From: a bacterium SCSIO 12741
GTDB taxonomy: Bacteria > Bacteroidota > Bacteroidia > Flavobacteriales_G > Salibacteraceae
NCBI GenBank assembly: GCA_024398055.1
Contig: CP073749.1
Span: 4,650,594 to 4,714,593, forward strand
Length of the DNA stretch: 64,000 nt
Direction of reading: 5' to 3'
Part shown: piece after piece, positions 18,331-26,438 of the stretch
Layout: the number at the start of each line of letters is the position of its first letter
Numbering within the stretch: position 1 is the stretch's first letter
The notes under the pieces: generated by a model
Told to the model about the DNA's origin: nothing
The model's input: the letters and a program-made list of their open reading frames with translations, nothing else
The model's database searches: none
Position numbers and translations under genes: made by a program

Positions 18331-19083
18331 ATGGAAACCTGCCAGAATTGCGGAGCTGAAAACCCGGGTAGATACTGTTCGGTATGTGGCCAAAAGGTCC
18401 TTCCCAGAATCACCTTGAAGTATATCATAGATAATACTTCGGGGCATATTCTGAGTTATGACAACAGTTTTTTACATACCGTTTTTGCTCTCATTATTCG
18501 GCCAGGCGTTGTTTTGACAGAGTTTATGGAGGGCAAACGAGCCCACTATTTTGAGCCCTTCAAATTTCTCCTGCTTACGATCACCCTTACTTCTATTGCC
18601 TTTATAGGATTACCGGGAATGGACAGTATTTGGGACATACAAGCGCAACAGGCCGGTCCTTCGATTAATATTAATGGCAACGAGGCTGGAAAGCTGTTTC
18701 AAAAAATGTTGAGGCAGTATTTTACCATCTTCCTCTTTTTAACAATTCCTACCGGAGCAATAATTAATTCGTTGTTGTTCCGAAAATTGAAATACAACCT
18801 GGCCGAGCACCTGGTTGTAATCACCTACATCACGGGAATCACCAATTTGATAAACATCCCGATGTATTTGCTCACTTTTCTCGACAGGAAAATATTCATG
18901 ATCACCGCCATCGTTTGGAGCACGTTTCCTTATATCTATTCCTTATGGTACTACATTAAGGTATACAAGGAGAATGTTTTTGTGAGTTTGATCAAAATCA
19001 TTCTTGCCTCAACGATAAACTTGATCATATATGCCTTTACATTGGGAGGAATGTTCCTGTTGTACTACAAATTTTTTAAGTAA
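18331..19083 (+). CDS. DUF3667-type membrane protein with zinc-ribbon N-terminus
   Basis: The N-terminus has two CxxC pairs (CQNCG and CSVCG), a small zinc ribbon. It is followed by the DUF3667 signature and about five transmembrane segments. The total of 250 residues is usual for this Bacteroidota family of unknown function. A strong AGGAGG lies at 18325-18330, directly against the ATG with no spacing, which is unusual. It sits between paaZ (13 bases) and the crotonase gene (13 bases), so it is likely co-transcribed with both although no metabolic link is known. Confidence 0.85.
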   Translation: METCQNCGAENPGRYCSVCGQKVLPRITLKYIIDNTSGHILSYDNSFLHTVFALIIRPGVVLTEFMEGKRAHYFEPFKFLLLTITLTSIAFIGLPGMDSIWDIQAQQAGPSININGNEAGKLFQKMLRQYFTIFLFLTIPTGAIINSLLFRKLKYNLAEHLVVITYITGITNLINIPMYLLTFLDRKIFMITAIVWSTFPYIYSLWYYIKVYKENVFVSLIKIILASTINLIIYAFTLGGMFLLYYKFFK

Positions 19084-19096
19084 CTATTAGACAAAT

Positions 19097-19867
19097 ATGA
19101 CTGCTATTACAGAACAAGGATATGTGGAACAATCGATCGTAGAAGGGATCGCCACGGTTGAGTTTTTTCACCCGATGAGTAACTCCCTTCCGGGAAAGAT
19201 TTTGGCCAAACTTGCTCAAACTATTACCGAGTTGGGTCAACAGGATGATGTGAAAGTAATTGTTTTGAAATCAGCTGGTGATCGTGCTTTTTGCGCCGGT
19301 GCCTCTTTCGATGAATTGATTTCTATTCAGGATTTCGAAACGGGTAAAACCTTTTTCTCGGGTTTTGCCAATGTGATTAATGCAGCTCGTAAATGCCCTA
19401 AATTCATCATTGGACGGGTTCAGGGTAAGGCCGTTGGTGGTGGTGTTGGAATGGCAAGTGCCGTAGACTACTGCTATGCGACCAAACATGCCGCAGTTAA
19501 ATTGTCTGAATTAGCAGTTGGAATTGGGCCCTTTGTGGTTGGACCCGCTGTGGAACGTAAAGTAGGTACCTCTGCCATGAGTATGATGGCCATTGATGCT
19601 ACCACCTGGTACAGCGCCGAATGGGCCAAGGAAAAAGGGCTGTATGGCGAGATTTTCGAAACGGCAGAAGAAATGGATGAAGCCATTGACACGCTGGCTC
19701 AGAAATTGGCCAAGAGTAACCCTGAAGCCATGCAATTGCTCAAAGGTGTATTTTGGGAAGGAACCGAACACTGGGACGACCTACTTATGGAGCGTGCTGC
19801 AATGAGTGGAAAATTGGTCCTTTCTGATTTTACGGTTAACGCCATCAATTCCTTCAAAAAGAAATAA
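19097..19867 (+). CDS. Enoyl-CoA hydratase/isomerase (crotonase) family protein
   Basis: This 256-residue crotonase-fold protein has the oxyanion-hole regions AFCAGASFDEL and QGKAVGGGVGMASAVDYCYA, then LSELAVGIGPF, where the Glu aligns with a catalytic Glu of the family. It is probably co-transcribed with paaZ, so it may act in phenylacetyl-CoA or related beta-oxidation-type steps (PaaF/PaaG/PaaB-like). The exact member cannot be decided from the sequence alone. Confidence 0.85.
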   Translation: MTAITEQGYVEQSIVEGIATVEFFHPMSNSLPGKILAKLAQTITELGQQDDVKVIVLKSAGDRAFCAGASFDELISIQDFETGKTFFSGFANVINAARKCPKFIIGRVQGKAVGGGVGMASAVDYCYATKHAAVKLSELAVGIGPFVVGPAVERKVGTSAMSMMAIDATTWYSAEWAKEKGLYGEIFETAEEMDEAIDTLAQKLAKSNPEAMQLLKGVFWEGTEHWDDLLMERAAMSGKLVLSDFTVNAINSFKKK

Positions 19868-19883
19868 GCTTAGTCCTTTAGCT

Positions 19884-20342
19884 ATGGAAAGAATATTAAT
19901 GGTTTGCCTGGGAAACATTTGCCGTTCTCCCTTGGCAGAAGGCGTGATGCGTCACAAAATTGAAGAACGTGGTTTGGATGCCGAAGTAGATTCAGCGGGA
20001 ACTGCAGCCTATCATGTAGGAGAACATCCCGATCCCAGAAGCATTGCCAGTGGTAAATCGCACGGCATTGATATTTCATCCCTTCGTGGCCGCCAGTTTC
20101 AGGTAGAAGATTTTGATCGCTTCGACCGGATATATGTGATGGACAAAAGCAATTATGCCAATGTATTGGCCATGGCTCGGGGCGAGGATGACAAATCGAA
20201 AGTAGATTTATTGCTGAACGAAAGGAACCCAGATTCTTTTGAAGAAGTACCCGATCCCTATTGGGGCGGCGAACAGGGCTTTGAAAACGTGTATCAGATG
20301 ATCAACGAGGCCTGCGACAATATTGCTGACAAAATCAGCTAA
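19884..20342 (+). CDS. Low-molecular-weight protein-tyrosine phosphatase
   Basis: The P-loop CLGNICRS (nucleophile Cys8, Arg14) is near the N-terminus and the general-acid motif DPYWGG is at about residue 124, as in low-molecular-weight tyrosine phosphatases. The chosen ATG at 19884 gives 152 residues with the usual start (MERILMVCLGN); the upstream extension overlaps the crotonase gene and is not family-like. It is the last gene of the plus-strand run beginning at paaZ. Confidence 0.93.
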   Translation: MERILMVCLGNICRSPLAEGVMRHKIEERGLDAEVDSAGTAAYHVGEHPDPRSIASGKSHGIDISSLRGRQFQVEDFDRFDRIYVMDKSNYANVLAMARGEDDKSKVDLLLNERNPDSFEEVPDPYWGGEQGFENVYQMINEACDNIADKIS

Positions 20343-20344
20343 AT

Positions 20345-20545
20345 TCAGGACTTTTTGGTGCTATATCTAAAGGGCAGATAAAGCAGACATACCCGGGAAA
20401 GAGAAGTAAAGGTAAATACGGCGGCTAAGATCACCAGGGTCTGGCCCATGGTACCAATTACCACATTTCCAAAATACAAGGCTGCCAATATCACGGCAAT
20501 CATCAATCTCACCAAGCGGTCCGCACTACTCATATTCGACTTCAT
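20345..20545 (-). CDS. Small DUF2892-type (YgaP-like) membrane protein
   Basis: This is a 66-residue protein with two hydrophobic segments and the typical N-terminal pattern (SSADRLVRLMIAVILAAL) of DUF2892 membrane proteins. Short proteins of this family are common alone or fused to rhodanese domains; no rhodanese gene is adjacent here. Its function is unknown. Confidence 0.75.
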   Translation of the reverse strand: MKSNMSSADRLVRLMIAVILAALYFGNVVIGTMGQTLVILAAVFTFTSLSRVCLLYLPFRYSTKKS

Positions 20546-20615
20546 GCCGCAAAATTATAGGGTTTAAAGAGTGTGAACGTTACCGCTTGTACCGTTGTTG
20601 TGTACTTGATCGAAA

Positions 20616-21470
20616 TTATTGAACACTGATCAGTTTCACCTCATAAATCACTGTAGTATAAGGTGGAACGATGCCCGTGGAAGAGCCTTCTTGACCAAAT
20701 GCAAGGTAATAGGGAATAATTAAACGAACCTCTTCCCCCTTTCGCATCTGATGCAAGGCAATTTCAATTCCCCGGATGACCTGATCAGGTTTTCCCAACT
20801 GAAAATCCAAAGCTTTGTAAGATGCCCAACTATCGTCGAACAGCGTACCATCGAGGAAGTAGCCCTTGTAGGCTATTCGAACCTGTTGGCCACTTTGTGC
20901 CCGATTACCTTTCCCAGGCTTAATAGGTAGGATATAGACATCTTGAACGTGATTCTCCGATGAAATTTCCTCTTCTTTAAGGTAGGCCATCATAACCTTC
21001 ATTTCTTCCATTTCCGGATCAGGGCCAGTAAGGTGCTGCTTACCTGCCGGAGGAATCAGTTTATTGAGTTGAATCGAAACCTTAGCCCTCCCCTCTTTTG
21101 GCAAGTTCTCCAGACCGAGAAGATCAGATAAAGAGGTATTTTCTGTGGGAAACAAAAAAGTTGCTGAATCACCCTCGTGAAGGAGACTTAGCGCTTCGCC
21201 TAATCCTCCACCGGAATTTTTGATCAGGGTTAAGTCTAACAGGTCTCCTGTTTGCATCCGGTTGTCGTATACTACAGAATCTGATTCCGTTAAAACCAAC
21301 AACTGCGCATAAACCCGATCGCCAGGTTGCGCTTTACGTTCACCATCTCCTGGATAGTGCAACTTGTAGTACACGCCGCTGTCCGTAACGGAATAGCCAT
21401 CCCATCGAAGGGGATCACAAGAAGTCAGACTTAAGGCCAAAAAAAGGCCCAACAAAAATCGAAAGATCAT
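20616..21470 (-). CDS. Two-domain FKBP-type peptidyl-prolyl isomerase lipoprotein
   Basis: A lipoprotein leader (LALSLTSC) is followed by two FKBP-like regions: a diverged one (about residues 30-130) and a C-terminal canonical one containing GYFLDGTLFDDS and IPYYLAFGQEGSSTGIVPPY. The 284-residue product is probably a periplasmic or outer-membrane folding factor. Its ATG overlaps the stop of the upstream FKBP gene (ATGA). In Bacteroidota, FKBP lipoproteins such as GldI assist gliding and T9SS components; that role is only inferred here. Confidence 0.87.
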   Translation of the reverse strand: MIFRFLLGLFLALSLTSCDPLRWDGYSVTDSGVYYKLHYPGDGERKAQPGDRVYAQLLVLTESDSVVYDNRMQTGDLLDLTLIKNSGGGLGEALSLLHEGDSATFLFPTENTSLSDLLGLENLPKEGRAKVSIQLNKLIPPAGKQHLTGPDPEMEEMKVMMAYLKEEEISSENHVQDVYILPIKPGKGNRAQSGQQVRIAYKGYFLDGTLFDDSWASYKALDFQLGKPDQVIRGIEIALHQMRKGEEVRLIIPYYLAFGQEGSSTGIVPPYTTVIYEVKLISVQ

Positions 21471-21991
21471 GACTTGCTAACTATTCGAATGTCGTAGATA
21501 AGGGTTGATCGCGGAGGAATTTTATTCATGTCGCCTGCTAAGCCATGAGCCAAGTGTGGAGGTAAAATGAACCGCGCCCGATCTCCTACTTTGAGGTAGG
21601 TCACACCTTCATGCAACCCAGATTCCACTTGATCCATTCCTACTTTAAAATGCTCGGGTTTATTTTCATCACTTGAATAGCACACCGTGCCGTCCAACAA
21701 ACTAATCTCATAATTAACGGCAATCACATCTCCGGTGCGAACAGAATCACCCGTACCCTCTTCCATGATCCAATACCTCAATCCGGTACCTGAGGATTTC
21801 ATGGGCCAGTTGCGGCGACTAATGAAAGCTTCAATGCGCTGATTCTCCTGTACCACAATATCCTTATTTCGATCAATCAACTCTTCCTTCCCCAAGTTTT
21901 TTGGCTTCGAGGAATCTTCTGACTGCTTCCCCTCACAGGAAAAAAGTGAGGTTAACACCACCGCCCAAACAACAACAAGACCGTATTTCAT
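21467..21991 (-). CDS. FKBP-type peptidyl-prolyl isomerase lipoprotein (GldI-like)
   Basis: From the ATG at 21991 the 174-residue protein has a lipoprotein signal (VVVWAVVLTSLFSC) and one FKBP domain with DGTVCYSSDE and LPPHLAHGLAGDMNKIPPRSTL. That ATG is chosen because the upstream extension to 22078 lacks a leader. Size and layout match GldI, the gliding-motility FKBP lipoprotein, although no other gld genes are close by. It is translationally coupled to the second FKBP gene. Confidence 0.85.
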   Translation of the reverse strand: MKYGLVVVWAVVLTSLFSCEGKQSEDSSKPKNLGKEELIDRNKDIVVQENQRIEAFISRRNWPMKSSGTGLRYWIMEEGTGDSVRTGDVIAVNYEISLLDGTVCYSSDENKPEHFKVGMDQVESGLHEGVTYLKVGDRARFILPPHLAHGLAGDMNKIPPRSTLIYDIRIVSKS

Positions 21992-22072
21992 TCCGTCTAC
22001 TAAATAGATGTTTTCAAAAGTAAGCTCTCTGACAGAAAATAGTATTTTTTGCATCGAATAATACTGATACCT

Positions 22073-22900
22073 ATGCATTTTTCCAGGCTTTTTCTAATTG
22101 CGTTGTTAATTCCAGGTCTTCAAGCCTGGAGCCAAAAAGCTTCTCTCGAATCGATCAATAAGTCCATCAATTCTCCCAACGGTGGAATGAAACAAGTAAA
22201 GCAGTTGATTTACCTGGAAATGGAGTATCCTTTGGAGGATATCAAAACCGAAACCGATGGAGATGTGGTGATTGAATACAAATTACCCGTCGATGGCATT
22301 CCTACAGATGTCAAGGTCAGTTCGTCTCCAAGCCCTACCCTGGCAGCTGAAGGTATGCGCCTATTCAAAAAAATCTGCTTTTCAGAAAATTCGAGAAGGG
22401 TCAACTGGTCATCCCAATCGGAGAAAATGGTTTTCAATTTCAATCGAAAAAACTGGGTGAAGGTCTACACCAAACGGGGCTACCAGGAGATCATGTACAT
22501 TCATGAACCGATTGATAGCACTGAAACGCTGTACAAGTATCAAACCTTGGAAACCAAGCCCTACCCGATGTACGAGAAGAATGAAAACTACCGGGATTAC
22601 CTACACTACATTTCGGCAAAATTGGAATATCCCCAAGAAGCCTTGAAGTTGGGTATCAAAGGACAAGTGATCGTCTCTTTCGTCATTGAGCAAAGTGGTA
22701 ACTTAACCAACATTAAGGTGGAACAAACGCTCCCGGCAGGATGTACAGAAGAAGCACTGCGGTTAATCAAGTCGCTGCGCTGGTATCCTGCCGTAGTAGA
22801 TGATACAGCCGTGAGAACCTACATGATCTCCAGCATTGGATTTGGCACCAGTTCAAGTACCTACCACGAAGTATTTAATCAAGGGACTTCGGGCCGTTAA
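22073..22900 (+). CDS. Exported protein with two TonB C-terminal-like domains
   Basis: A signal peptide (from the ATG at 22073, ending near AWSQ) is followed by a diverged TonB_C-like segment (about residues 45-130) and a clear TonB_C domain at the C-terminus (KLEYPQEALKLGIKGQVIVS, then LPAGCTEEALRLIKSLRWYP). There is no N-terminal membrane anchor beyond the signal, so this is unlikely to be a classical energy transducer. Such periplasmic TonB_C proteins are frequent in Bacteroidota. Its 3' end overlaps the convergent GNAT gene by 26 bases. Confidence 0.82.
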   Translation: MHFSRLFLIALLIPGLQAWSQKASLESINKSINSPNGGMKQVKQLIYLEMEYPLEDIKTETDGDVVIEYKLPVDGIPTDVKVSSSPSPTLAAEGMRLFKKICFSENSRRVNWSSQSEKMVFNFNRKNWVKVYTKRGYQEIMYIHEPIDSTETLYKYQTLETKPYPMYEKNENYRDYLHYISAKLEYPQEALKLGIKGQVIVSFVIEQSGNLTNIKVEQTLPAGCTEEALRLIKSLRWYPAVVDDTAVRTYMISSIGFGTSSSTYHEVFNQGTSGR

Positions 22901-23396
22901 TGCGGTAGTAAACGGCAGTATGTAAGCCAGGAACTTCATTTTCTTTCCAGAAGCTCATTCCAATTTTTTCCAGTACCCGAATGGAGGCTTCGTTTTCTTT
23001 CATCGATCTTCCAACGATATAAGCAAGTCGCTTTTCGTTTAACCCCCAATCCAAACACGCCTTGGCTGCCTCAGTGGCATAGCCGCAATTCCAGTGTTTT
23101 CTAAAGAATCGAAAGCCAATATCCACCTCATCTTCCTCATTGCGCTTCAAACCGCACCATCCAATAGGCTCTCCCGTGGAACGAAGAACTACAGCCCACC
23201 TTCCAAAACCGTGATTTTGATATTCCTGATACCCTCCCAAAAAGGATTGAGCCGCCTCTAAGTTTTCAAAAGGCTGGTCGCCCGTGTATTTGAGTACCTC
23301 GGCGTCTTGGTTCAACTCGGCAAACCAAGTTGCATCCTGGAGTTCAAGTTGCTTAAAAGCCAATCTCTTAGTGGGATTTGGAATGGAAGACATCAC
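22875..23396 (-). CDS. GNAT-family N-acetyltransferase (RimJ/RimL-like)
   Basis: This is a 173-residue protein of the Acetyltransf_3 type, opening with LxFKQLELQDATWFAELNQD. The acetyl-CoA binding region FRKHWNCGYATEAAKACLDW is followed by the usual NxASIRVLEKIGM element. The substrate is unknown; homologues modify ribosomal proteins or small amines. It is three bases from the lipoprotein gene downstream. Confidence 0.88.
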   Translation of the reverse strand: MMSSIPNPTKRLAFKQLELQDATWFAELNQDAEVLKYTGDQPFENLEAAQSFLGGYQEYQNHGFGRWAVVLRSTGEPIGWCGLKRNEEDEVDIGFRFFRKHWNCGYATEAAKACLDWGLNEKRLAYIVGRSMKENEASIRVLEKIGMSFWKENEVPGLHTAVYYRINGPKSLD

Positions 23397-23398
23397 TT

Positions 23399-23962
23399 CT
23401 ATGGATTTTGGTTTAAAGTAGATTTCGGTTTAAGACCAATCCGAACCCAGATCTGAATGTATTGATTGGGTGGCGGAAATCGAATTTCACGGGTAACAAT
23501 TCCCCGAGCAAAATTTGCTGCGACTTTCAATTGGTTTTCATCTTCAAAACTTATGGCCTCCTCATTGATCATTCGTAGGGTGCCATCGGGATCAATATTG
23601 AGCAAATATTCCACATGCCCCTTCATAATCAAATTGGGGTCTTTTTTCCATTCCTCCTCGTATACCTGAGTAACGATTTTAACCACCCCCCAAAGTCCAA
23701 GTCTGGAGTCTTCGTTTTTTTGATACCCTTCGGTCAGGCGAAAATCCTGAACATAAACCGTTTGAGAATCTCCCACCTGAAGATTCAAACTCAAGGGTGT
23801 TCTTATGGGTTCCGCTGGCTCTTCCTCGTACTCCTCGTCCACATATTCGTATTCCTCATCATACTCGGCATCAGAATCATTACAGGAAACGAATAAACAT
23901 CCTGAGAGAAAAACCACGCCCAAAATCAAGGAAAACTTACTTACAAAACTGCCTGTCTTCAT
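23399..23962 (-). CDS. Acidic lipoprotein of unknown function
   Basis: The 187-residue product has a lipoprotein leader (SGCLFVSC), an extremely acidic Asp/Glu/Tyr-rich spacer (about residues 29-50) and a globular C-terminal half. No family was recognised. It lies between an upstream membrane-protein gene and the GNAT gene on the same strand. Confidence 0.72.
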   Translation of the reverse strand: MKTGSFVSKFSLILGVVFLSGCLFVSCNDSDAEYDEEYEYVDEEYEEEPAEPIRTPLSLNLQVGDSQTVYVQDFRLTEGYQKNEDSRLGLWGVVKIVTQVYEEEWKKDPNLIMKGHVEYLLNIDPDGTLRMINEEAISFEDENQLKVAANFARGIVTREIRFPPPNQYIQIWVRIGLKPKSTLNQNP

Positions 23963-24050
23963 ATCTGCTCAAAAATCGGAAAATTGGACCAACCTCAAAA
24001 GGAAGATTTGATCAAGCCAGTGCTCCTGTTTGCAAAGAACTTAATCTAGC

Positions 24051-24530
24051 TTATCTCTTCTCTTCTTTAAACGAATACCGATAGGCAATTAATACCGAGA
24101 GGGAGCAGAAAACAAGGTCTAACGGATGGATCACGGGCATCATCCAATCCAATAAGGGATCAGCAGGAAAAAAGGAAAAGGCTTCGAGAAAGGATATCTT
24201 GTTTTGTTCCGCAAATCGATCAATGGCTCTCAAATGGATTGCAAAAAGACAACAAGCCAGTTGACAAAGCACTCCTACCCATCCGAATAAGGGACTCACC
24301 CCCTTTCCTGCCAAGTGCACGAAAAAGGCCAAAAGCAGGGACACCGGTATGGCAATAAAACTCAAGTGACTCCCTGCATAAAAAGACAAGAAAAACCACC
24401 CTAAACCCATGCTGATGGCGGACAATGCTCCGGCCACCAAAGCTAAGGGAAGGTTTTGTTCGCGTAGTTTCTGTTGGCGATCCTTTCCCGTGTGCATAGG
24501 GGAAGGATCAGAATGGCTCGATTCCTTCAA
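24051..24530 (-). CDS. Four-TM membrane protein of unknown function
   Basis: The product has about four transmembrane segments, such as LALVAGALSAISMGLGWFFL and FIAIPVSLLLAFFVHLAG. The frame opens with a TTG at 24530 (159 aa); an ATG at 24497 (148 aa) is an equally possible start. A 13-base motif shared with two other units lies 25 bases upstream of the TTG. No function is assigned. Confidence 0.65.
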   Translation of the reverse strand: MKESSHSDPSPMHTGKDRQQKLREQNLPLALVAGALSAISMGLGWFFLSFYAGSHLSFIAIPVSLLLAFFVHLAGKGVSPLFGWVGVLCQLACCLFAIHLRAIDRFAEQNKISFLEAFSFFPADPLLDWMMPVIHPLDLVFCSLSVLIAYRYSFKEEKR

Positions 24531-24554
24531 CCGTTTTCAATTTGGCTTCACTAC

Positions 24555-24567
24555 AAACGCTGCACGG
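24555..24567 (-). promoter_or_regulatory. Copy 1 of the CCGTGCAGCGTTT motif
   Basis: On the minus strand this reads CCGTGCAGCGTTT, identical over 13 bases to the copy at 26403-26415 upstream of the T9SS-protein gene, and similar to a third copy before the ECF sigma gene. It lies just upstream of the four-TM protein gene. No clear -10 element follows here, so this is the weakest of the three as a promoter. Confidence 0.35.
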
Positions 24568-24748
24568 AATAATTTTGGAACGGTTTCCCTCTAACCGCAT
24601 CCAATCCCTTCTACCCTCGCGTATGAAGAATTACAAAAAAGAGGGTGCAAAATAGCACAAAGCCAAATCCATGATTCTTCAGAAAGCCTCCATTTTGTGA
24701 AGTGCATGAAATAGTTTTCGAGTAACCGAATTTTCTTGAGTTTGAAGC

Positions 24749-24776
24749 AAAAAAATAGCGGAACAAGTCCGCTATT
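24749..24776 (-). terminator. Rho-independent terminator after the Kazal lipoprotein gene
   Basis: On the minus strand a perfect 9-bp stem (AATAGCGGA with TCCGCTATT, five-base loop) is followed directly by a run of T residues. It lies about 33 bases after the stop of the Kazal gene, which is the expected position and orientation. Confidence 0.88.
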
Positions 24777-24808
24777 CGTCAAAAGCTCAGCTAAAAGATA
24801 CAGGGGTA

Positions 24809-25540
24809 TTAGCGCAAATCACAGGTATCTACTACGACTTCGTAGAAAAGCTGATAGGTTTTTCTTGGCATTCCGGTACCGCAAAACCAAACGGTGCTAT
24901 CACCAGAATGATACATTTCATCCACGGTTAAGGTATAGGTAGTGGTTTCTGTTGGACACACCTTGGTGGTTTCACAGGTAGGACAATCTACACCCGTGGT
25001 AGGAGTCCATGAGTAACTCTTAAAGCTTTTGGAACCATTGTTTGGAAACAAGGCGATAGAGTTAGGAAGAGTTACACACTCTCCTGGGCAAATAGTCACT
25101 TTTTGAGTGGGTTTAGGCTTACAGGCTCCTGGCTTCCAACTCGTCACCCCTCCTCTATACTTGGCCTCACATGGGTTCGAATAAGTCACCCCATTACATC
25201 CGCAAACCGGATTATACTCCATAGTACACGATCTATTCAAGTCAATTTGAGTCGGGTTTACACACATTTTCACAGGAACCTTCCCTTTACATGGGCCACT
25301 CGTCCATTTGGTTACTCCGCCGTAATATTCCGCTTCACAGGGGTTTCCATAGGTTACTCCGTTACATCCACAAACGGGGTCGTACATGGTGAAACAAACA
25401 ATTTCCTGACTGATTTTGGTGGAATCAACACATCCGTCTGAAACCGGATCATCGATAGGGTCGTTTCCAGGATCCTTTTTACAGGACGTAAAGGACAATA
25501 CAAGGCTGAGCAAGGCCAGCATAAAAAGCGATTTGTTCAT
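24809..25540 (-). CDS. Lipoprotein with two Kazal-type protease-inhibitor domains
   Basis: The leader ends in LSFTSC (lipidation Cys20). Two Kazal domains follow, each with six cysteines: Cys37, 49, 57, 59, 68, 84 and Cys93, 105, 113, 115, 124, 140, both carrying the core PVCGCNGVTYxNPCEA. The C-terminal 100 residues contain PKD-like or Cys-rich beta segments (CPGECVTLP, SYSWTPTTGVDCPTC). Kazal domains inhibit serine proteases, so I infer a surface-exposed inhibitor, for instance against predators, hosts or the cell's own secreted proteases. It is 17 bases after the T9SS-protein gene and ends in a clear terminator. Confidence 0.9.
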   Translation of the reverse strand: MNKSLFMLALLSLVLSFTSCKKDPGNDPIDDPVSDGCVDSTKISQEIVCFTMYDPVCGCNGVTYGNPCEAEYYGGVTKWTSGPCKGKVPVKMCVNPTQIDLNRSCTMEYNPVCGCNGVTYSNPCEAKYRGGVTSWKPGACKPKPTQKVTICPGECVTLPNSIALFPNNGSKSFKSYSWTPTTGVDCPTCETTKVCPTETTTYTLTVDEMYHSGDSTVWFCGTGMPRKTYQLFYEVVVDTCDLR

Positions 25541-25557
25541 TTTGAGATAGGTTTTAA

Positions 25558-26364
25558 TTAGTGAATAATTAGTTGTTCAACTCCCTGCTCGCCTCCGATC
25601 AATTGGTAGCGTACCAGGTAAAGGCCATTGCTGAGTGCCTCTGTATTTATGCTGGTTTCTGAAGAATGAATCATCACTTCCCCAAGCATGTTTACAATCT
25701 CCAATGACGTCAAAGGTTCTGAAGATTGGAAGTGAATGATATCTTGAGCTGGATTCGGGTAAATTCGAATGGTGCTCGATTTTTGGTGTTCGATTTGACT
25801 CAAAGTAGAAGACGGAGCTGAAAAGGAGAAATAGACATTATCCGGCATTTCATCGTATACCTGACCGCCAAATCCAGAGCCACCAACAACCACATTCATT
25901 CGGGTATCATCGTCTACTTCCGATAGCACCAAACGCACTACCAAAGTATTGGGCGTAGGATAGGATAAATCGATATTCTGGGAGAACCACATACCCGATG
26001 TATCTAGCAACATAGTATGGGTAGGCGGGAAGAATTTATTATTAAGGATCTCCAACTTACGGTTGTATTTCATGGAATTGTTCATGGCATTGTGCTGCAA
26101 TGCCCAAGATTTACCACTCGTAGGAGTTTCGTTGGTATCAAAAAGGATGATCATTCCCCAATCTCCGGTAATGGAGTCTGCGGCTTCAATTTTTAGCCAA
26201 AGTGAATCCTGAATGGAATCCACAGCCATGGCGAAGCTGATTAGATCCGGAGCAAAGGGTTGTCTACGATCGCCATTGGCATCGGTGCCCAATGTTTGGA
26301 AGTTTTGTGCATTTGCCCCAAACAGGAACAAAGTAAAGAGTGTGGTGAACAGCAGGTTCTTCAT
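25558..26364 (-). CDS. Secreted protein with T9SS type A sorting domain
   Basis: From the ATG at 26364 the protein has a signal peptide (ending GANAQ), a beta-rich central domain (about residues 20-180), and a C-terminal sorting domain with the hallmark YPNPAQDIIHF, then LTSLEIVNMLGE and GLYLVRY. Such domains direct export across the outer membrane by T9SS and surface attachment. The cargo domain was not identified. It is the first gene of a two-gene unit with the Kazal lipoprotein, behind a candidate ECF-type promoter. Confidence 0.88.
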   Translation of the reverse strand: MKNLLFTTLFTLFLFGANAQNFQTLGTDANGDRRQPFAPDLISFAMAVDSIQDSLWLKIEAADSITGDWGMIILFDTNETPTSGKSWALQHNAMNNSMKYNRKLEILNNKFFPPTHTMLLDTSGMWFSQNIDLSYPTPNTLVVRLVLSEVDDDTRMNVVVGGSGFGGQVYDEMPDNVYFSFSAPSSTLSQIEHQKSSTIRIYPNPAQDIIHFQSSEPLTSLEIVNMLGEVMIHSSETSINTEALSNGLYLVRYQLIGGEQGVEQLIIH

Positions 26365-26382
26365 GGGTGTTTGTTTTATTTC

Positions 26383-26415
26383 TAAGACCCCATGGTTTTT
26401 CAAAACGCTGCACGG
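26383..26415 (-). promoter_or_regulatory. Candidate ECF-sigma promoter for the T9SS protein-Kazal unit (motif copy 2)
   Basis: The minus strand reads CCGTGCAGCGTTTT, then 13 bases, then GTCTTA (26388-26383). The first block is shared with two other upstream regions nearby. The GTCT-like second block resembles ECF -10 elements (CGTC/GTCTAT type). It lies about 19 bases upstream of the ATG at 26364. Assignment to the adjacent sigma factor is inference. Confidence 0.45.
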
Positions 26416-26438
26416 CGATGGCTTTTTTTTATAAGCGG

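Noticed and set aside
24591-24782. Minus-strand 63-codon frame between the Kazal and four-TM protein genes
   Set aside because: It runs through the terminator hairpin of the Kazal gene and shows no ribosome-binding site or family resemblance.
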